A stretch of DNA of 64,000 nucleotides from NCBI RefSeq assembly GCF_050947335.1, contig NW_027473689.1, positions 111,670 through 175,669 of the forward strand. Direction: 5' to 3'. A program made the translations under genes and the position numbers. The notes beneath the pieces were generated by a model. The model was given only the letters and a program-made list of their open reading frames with translations. It ran no database searches and was not told where the DNA came from. Shown here piece by piece: positions 57,801-64,000 of the stretch (its first letter is position 1; every line of letters begins with the position of its first letter). The stretch is from Megachile rotundata. Its lineage: Eukaryota; Arthropoda; Insecta; Hymenoptera; Megachilidae.

Positions 57801-60800
57801 TATTATTATTAATCTAACTGATATTATTAGCCATATTATGCTTATATGATCGATAGAACGACAATTACTATACTTATTACTCTTATTATCATCAATCTAA
57901 CTCATATTATTAGCCATATTATGCTTATATGATCGATAGAACGACAAATACTATACTTATTACTCTTATTATTATCAATCTAACTCATATTATTAACCAT
58001 ATTATGCTAATATGATCGATAGAACTACAATTACTAATACTCATTACTCTTATTATTATCAATCCAACTCATGTTATTACCCATATTATGCTTATATGAT
58101 CGATAGAACGACAATCACTATACTTATTACTCTTATTATTATCAACCTAACTCATATTATTAGCCCATATTATGCTTATATGATCGATAGAACGACAATT
58201 ACTATACTTATTACTCTTATTATTATCAATCCTAACTCATATTATTAACCATATTATGCAGACATGATCGATAGCACGACATTTTCTATACCTATTACTC
58301 TTATTATTATCAACCTAACACATATTATTAGCCATATTATGCTTATATGATCGATAGAACGACAATTACTATACTTATTATTCTTATTATTATCAATCTA
58401 ACTCATATTATTAGCCATATTATGTTTAAATGATCGATAGAACGACAATTGCTATACTTATTACTCTTATTATTATCAATCTAACTCATATTATTAGCCC
58501 ATATTATGCTTATATGATCGACAGAACGACAATTACTATACTTATTACTCTCATTATTATGAATCTAACTCATATTATTAACCATATTATGCAGATATGA
58601 TCGATAGAACTACAATTACTATACTCATTACTCTTATTATTATCAATCTAACTCATATTATTAGCCCATATTATGCTTAAATGGTGGACTAGAACGACAA
58701 TTACTTTACTTATTACCTCTTACTATTATCAATCTAACTCATATTATTAGCCATATTATGCTTCTATGTTCGATAGAACGAGAATTACTATACTCACCTA
58801 CTCTTAGTATTATCAATCTAACTCATATTATTAGCCATATTATGCTTATATGATCGATCTAGAACGAGAATTACTATACTCACTACTCTTGGTATTATCA
58901 ATCTAACTCATATTATTAGCCATATTATGGCTTATATGATCGATAGAAACGACAATTACTATACTTATCTACTCTTATTATTATCAATCTAACTCATATT
59001 ATTAGCCATATTATGCTTATATGATCGATAGAACGAGAATTACTACACTCACTACTCTTAGTATTATCAATCTAACTCATATTATTAGCCACATTATGCT
59101 TATATTATCGATAGAACGACAATTACTATACTTATTACTGTCTATTATTATCAATCTAACTCATATTACTTAGCCATATTATGCTTATATGATCGATAGA
59201 ACGACAATTACCTATACTTATTACTCTTATTATTATGAATCTAACTCATATTATTAACCATATTATGCAGATATGATCGATAGAACTACAATTACTATAC
59301 TCATTACTCTTATTATATCAATCTAACTGATATTATTAGCCATATTATGCTTATATGATCGATAGAACGACAATTACTATACTTATTACTCTTATTATCA
59401 TCAATCTAACTCATATTATTAGCCATATTATGCTTATATGATCGATAGAACGACAAATACTATACTTATTACTCTTACTATTATCAATCTAAACTCATAT
59501 TATTAACCATATTATGCTAATATGATCGATAGAACTACAATTCACTATACTCATTACTCTTATTATTATCAATCCAACTCATGTTATTACCCATATTATG
59601 CTTATATGATCGATAGAACGACAATCACTATACTTATTACTCTTATTATTATCAACCCTAACTCATATTATTAGCCATATTATGCTTATATTATCGATAG
59701 AACGACAATTACTATACTTATTACACTCACTGTTATCAATCTAACTCATATTATTAACCATATTATGCAAATTTGATCGATAGAACGACAATCACTATAC
59801 TTATTACTCTTATTATTATCAACCTAACTCATATTATTAGCCATATTATGCTTAAATGATCGATAGAACAACAATTACTATACTTATTACTCTTATTATT
59901 ATAAATCTAACTCATATTATTAGCCATATTATGCTTATATGATCGATATAACGACAATCACTATACTTATTACTCTTATTATTATCAACCTAACTCATAT
60001 TATTAGCCATATTATGATTATATTATCGATATAACGACAATTACTATACTTATTACTGTTATTATTATCAATCTAACTCATATTATTAGCCATATTATGC
60101 TTATATGAACGACAGAACGACAATTACTGTACTTATTACTCTTATCATTATCAATCTAAGTCATATTATTAGCCATATTATGCTTATATGATCGATAGAA
60201 CGACAATTACTATATTTATTACTCTTATTATTATCAATCTAACTCATATTATTAGCCATATTATGCTTAAATGATCGATAGAACGACAATTACTATACCT
60301 TATTACTCTTATTATTATCAATCTAACTCATATTATTAGCCATATTATGCTTATATGATCGATAAGAACGGCAATTACTATACTTATTACTCTTATTATT
60401 ATCAATCTAACTCATATTATTAGCCATATTATGCTTATATGATCGATAGAACGAGAAATTACTATACTCACTACTCTTAGTATTATCAATCTAACTCATA
60501 TTATTAGCCATATTATGCTTATATTATCGATAGAACGACAATTACTATACTTATTACTGTTATTATTATCAATCTAACTCATATTATTAGCCATATTATG
60601 CTTAAATGATCGATAGAACGACAATTACTATACTTATTACTCTTATTATTATCAATCTAACTCATATTATTAGCCATATTATGCTTAAATGATCGATAGA
60701 ACGACAATTACTATACTTATTACACTCACTGTTATCAATAAAACTCCATATTATTAACCATATTATGCAAATTTGATCGATTAGAACGACAATCACTCTA

Positions 60801-63800
60801 CTTATTACTCTTATTATTATCAATCTAACTCATATTATTAGCCATATTATGCTTATATGATCGATAGAACGACAATCCACTATACTTATTACTCTTATTA
60901 TTATCAACCTAACTCATACTATTAGCCATATTGTGCTTATATTATCGATATAACGACAATTACTATACTTATTACTGTTATTATTATCAATCTAACTCAT
61001 ATTATTAGCCCATATTATGCTTATATGAACGACAGAACGACAAATACTGTACTTATTACTCTTATCATTATCAATCTAAGTCATATTATTAGCCGTATTA
61101 TGCTTATATGATCGATAGAACGACAATTACTATACTTATTACTCTTATTATTATCAATCTAACTCATATTATTAGCCATATTATGCTTAAATGATCGATA
61201 GAACGACAATTACTATACTTATTACACTCACTGTTATCAATCTAACTCATATTATTAACCATATTATGCAAATTTGATCGATTAGAACGACAATCACTAT
61301 ACTTACTACTCTTATTATTATCAACCTAACTCATATTATTAGCCATATTATGCTTAAGTGATCGATAGAACAACAATTACTATACTTATTGCTCTTATTA
61401 TTATAAATCTAACTCATATTATTAGCCATATTATGCTTATATGATCGATAGAACGACAATTACTATACCTTATTACTCTTATTATTATGAATCTAACTCA
61501 TATTATTAACCATATTATGCAGATATGATCGATAGAACTACAATTACTATACTCATTACTCTTATTATTATTAATCTAACTGATATTATTAGCCATATTA
61601 TGCTTATATGATCGATAGAACGACAATTACTATACATATTACTCTTATTATCATCAATCTAACTCATATTATTAGCCAATATTATGCTTATATGATCGAC
61701 TAGAACGACAAATACTATACTTATTACTCTTATTATTATCAATCTAACTCATATTATTAACCATATTATGCTAATATGATCGATAGAACTACAATTACTA
61801 TACTCATTACTCTTATTATTATCAATCCAACTCATGTTATTACCCATATTATGCTTATATGATCGATTAGAACGGACAATCACTATACTTATTACTCTTA
61901 TTATTATCAACCTAACTCATATTATTAGCGATATTATGCTTATATTATCGATAGAACGACAATTACTATACTTATTACTGTTATTATTATCAATCTAACT
62001 CATATTATTAGCCCATATTATGCTTATATGAACGACAGAACGACAATTACCTGTACTTATTACTCTTATCATTATCAATCTAAGTCATATTATTAGCCGT
62101 ATTATGCTTATATGATCGATAGAACGACAATTACTATACTTATTACTCTTATTATTATGAATCTAACTCATATTATTAACCATATTATGCAGATATGATC
62201 GATAGAACTACAATTACTATACTCATTACTCTTATTATTATTAATCTAACTGATATTATTAGCCATATTATGCCTATCATGAACGACAGAACGACAATTA
62301 CTGTACTTATTACTCTTATCATTATCAATCTAAGTCATATTATTAGCCGTATTATGCTTATATGATCGATAGTAGAACGACAAATACTATACTTATTACT
62401 CTTATTATTATCAATCTAACTCATATTATTAACCATATTATGCTAATATGATCGATAGAACTACAATTACTATAATCATTACTCTTATTATTATCAATCC
62501 AACTCATGTTATTACCCATATTATGCTTATATGATCGATAGAACGACAATCACTATACTTATTACTCTTATTATTATCAACCTAACTCATATTATTAGCC
62601 ATATTATGCTTATATGATCGATAGAACGACAATTACTATACTTATTACTCTTATTATTATCAATCTAACTCATATTATTAACCATATTATGCAGACATGA
62701 TCGATAGCACGACATTTTCTATACCCTATTACTCTTATTATTATCAACCTAACACATATTATTAGCCATATTATGCTTATATGATCGATAGAACGACAAT
62801 TACTATACTTATTATTCTTATTATTATCAATCTAACTCATATTATTAGCCATATTATGTTTAACATGATCGATAGAACGACAATTGCTATACTTATTACT
62901 CTTATTATTATCAATCTAACTCATATTATTAGCCATATTATGCTTATATGATCGACCAGAACGACAATTACTATACTTATTACTCTCATTATTATGAATC
63001 TAACTCATATTATTAACCATATTATGCAGATATGATCGATAGAACTACAATTACTATACTCATTACTCTTATTATTATCAATCTAACTCATATTATTAGC
63101 CATATTATGCTTAAATGGTGGATAGAACGACAATTACTTTACTTATTACTCTTACTATTATCAATCTAACTCATATTATTAGCCATATTATGCTTCTATG
63201 TTCGATAGAACGAGAATTACTATACTCACTACTCTTAGTATTATCAATCTAACTCATATTATTAGCCATATTATGCTTATATGATCGATAGAACGAGAAT
63301 TACTATACTCACTACTCTTGGTATTATCAATCTAACTCATATTATTAGCCATATTATGCTTATATGATCGATAGAACGACAATTACTAACTTATTACTCT
63401 TATTATTATCAATCTAACTCATATTATTAGCCATATTATGCTTATATGATCGAGTAGAACGACAATTACTATACTTATTTACTCTTATTATCATCAATCT
63501 AACTCATATTATTAGCCATATTATGCTTATATGATCGATAGAACGACAAATACTATACCTTATTACTCTTACTATTATCGATCTAACTCATATTATTAAC
63601 CATATTATGCTAATATGATCGATAGAACTACAATTACTATACTCATTACTCTTATTATTATCAACCCAACTCATGTTATTACCCATATTATGCTTATATG
63701 ATCGAATAGAACGACAATCACTATACTTATTACTCTTATTATTATCAACCCTAACTCATATTATTAGCCATATTATGCTTATATTATCGATAGAACGACA

Positions 63801-64000
63801 ATTACTATACTTATTACTGTTAATATTATCAGTCTAACGCATATTATTAGCCATATTATGCTTATATGATCGACAGAACGACAATTACTATACTTATTAC
63901 ACTCACTGTTATCAATAAAACTCATATTATTAACCATATTATGCAAATTTGATCGACTAGAACGACAATCACTCTACTTATTACTCTTATTATTATCAAC
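48883..64000 (+). repeat. 83-bp satellite array, block 3; right arm of the palindrome with many indels
   Basis: These 15,118 nt mirror 33,873-48,875 to the last base of the window: position 64,000 pairs with 33,873. The arm is 115 nt longer than its partner because of frequent one-base insertions, for example GACTAGAACG, CAACCCTAAC, GAAACGAC, TACCTATAC and GCCCATATT. The base changes of the left arm that I checked are reproduced, while the left arm's own insertions are not. I noticed very few substitution differences (ACTAATAG near 57,229 and CAAATACTG near 61,032). I see no gene here. The longest open frames (up to 98 codons at 52,620-52,916) exist because insertions shift the frame. Confidence 0.93.

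Noticed and set aside
1..64000. CRISPR array
   Set aside because: The repeats are contiguous 83-bp monomers with no unique spacers of constant length between short repeats, and there are no cas genes. The AT-rich multimeric structure is that of a eukaryotic satellite.
1..64000. Promoters, TATA boxes, terminators
   Set aside because: TATA-like and hairpin-like motifs occur in every monomer simply because it is about 76% AT. None stands out from the repeat.
1..64000. Transposon ends, telomeric repeats or rRNA/tRNA genes within the array
   Set aside because: I looked for breaks in the 83-bp pattern and found only the N gap, the orientation switch and single-base indels. No foreign sequence is present.

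Overview
The window contains no gene that I can support. Apart from 100 Ns at 6,350-6,449, every base I read belongs to one AT-rich tandem repeat, a satellite DNA with an 83-bp monomer (about 770 copies; a typical monomer counted by hand has 20 G/C of 83, about 24% GC). Satellite arrays of this size, with higher-order repeats (HORs) and nested segmental duplications, point to a nuclear eukaryotic chromosome, probably pericentromeric, centromeric or other heterochromatin. I do not recognise the satellite family and cannot name the species. The 100-N run is typical of a scaffold gap, so this is probably a long-read assembly.

Layout. Block 1 (1-6,349) has the monomer in what I call forward orientation (C-rich on the + strand). 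After the N gap, block 2 (6,450 to about 48,882) is the same satellite in reverse orientation. At about 48,879 the orientation flips again with no gap, and block 3 (about 48,883-64,000) is forward. Within each block, repeat offsets are exact multiples of 83 bp until about 40.7 kb. Block 1 carries 11-, 20- and 21-monomer duplications. Block 2 carries a 13-monomer tandem duplication (14,482-16,674), a large tandem duplication of 102 and 105 monomers (19,873-28,338 and 28,339 to about 37,053), several overlapping partial duplications and a recurrent seven-monomer cassette.

The most notable observation is that block 3 is not just more satellite. It is the mirror image of the preceding 15 kb. From the centre at 48,879 outward, the right arm (48,883-64,000) is the reverse complement of the left arm (33,873-48,875), monomer by monomer, including variants I found nowhere else in the window. 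Indel errors, mostly one-base insertions, are absent before about 40.7 kb, sparse from 40.7 to 48.9 kb and frequent in the right arm, and those I checked are not shared between arms. This fits best with a fold-back (inverted-duplex) read or contig-end artefact in which one molecule was read on both strands. A real, very recent giant palindrome, for example from sister-chromatid fusion, is the alternative.

Nothing works as a gene system here. The short open frames are by-products of the repeat. The value of the window lies in the satellite's HOR history and in the palindrome question.
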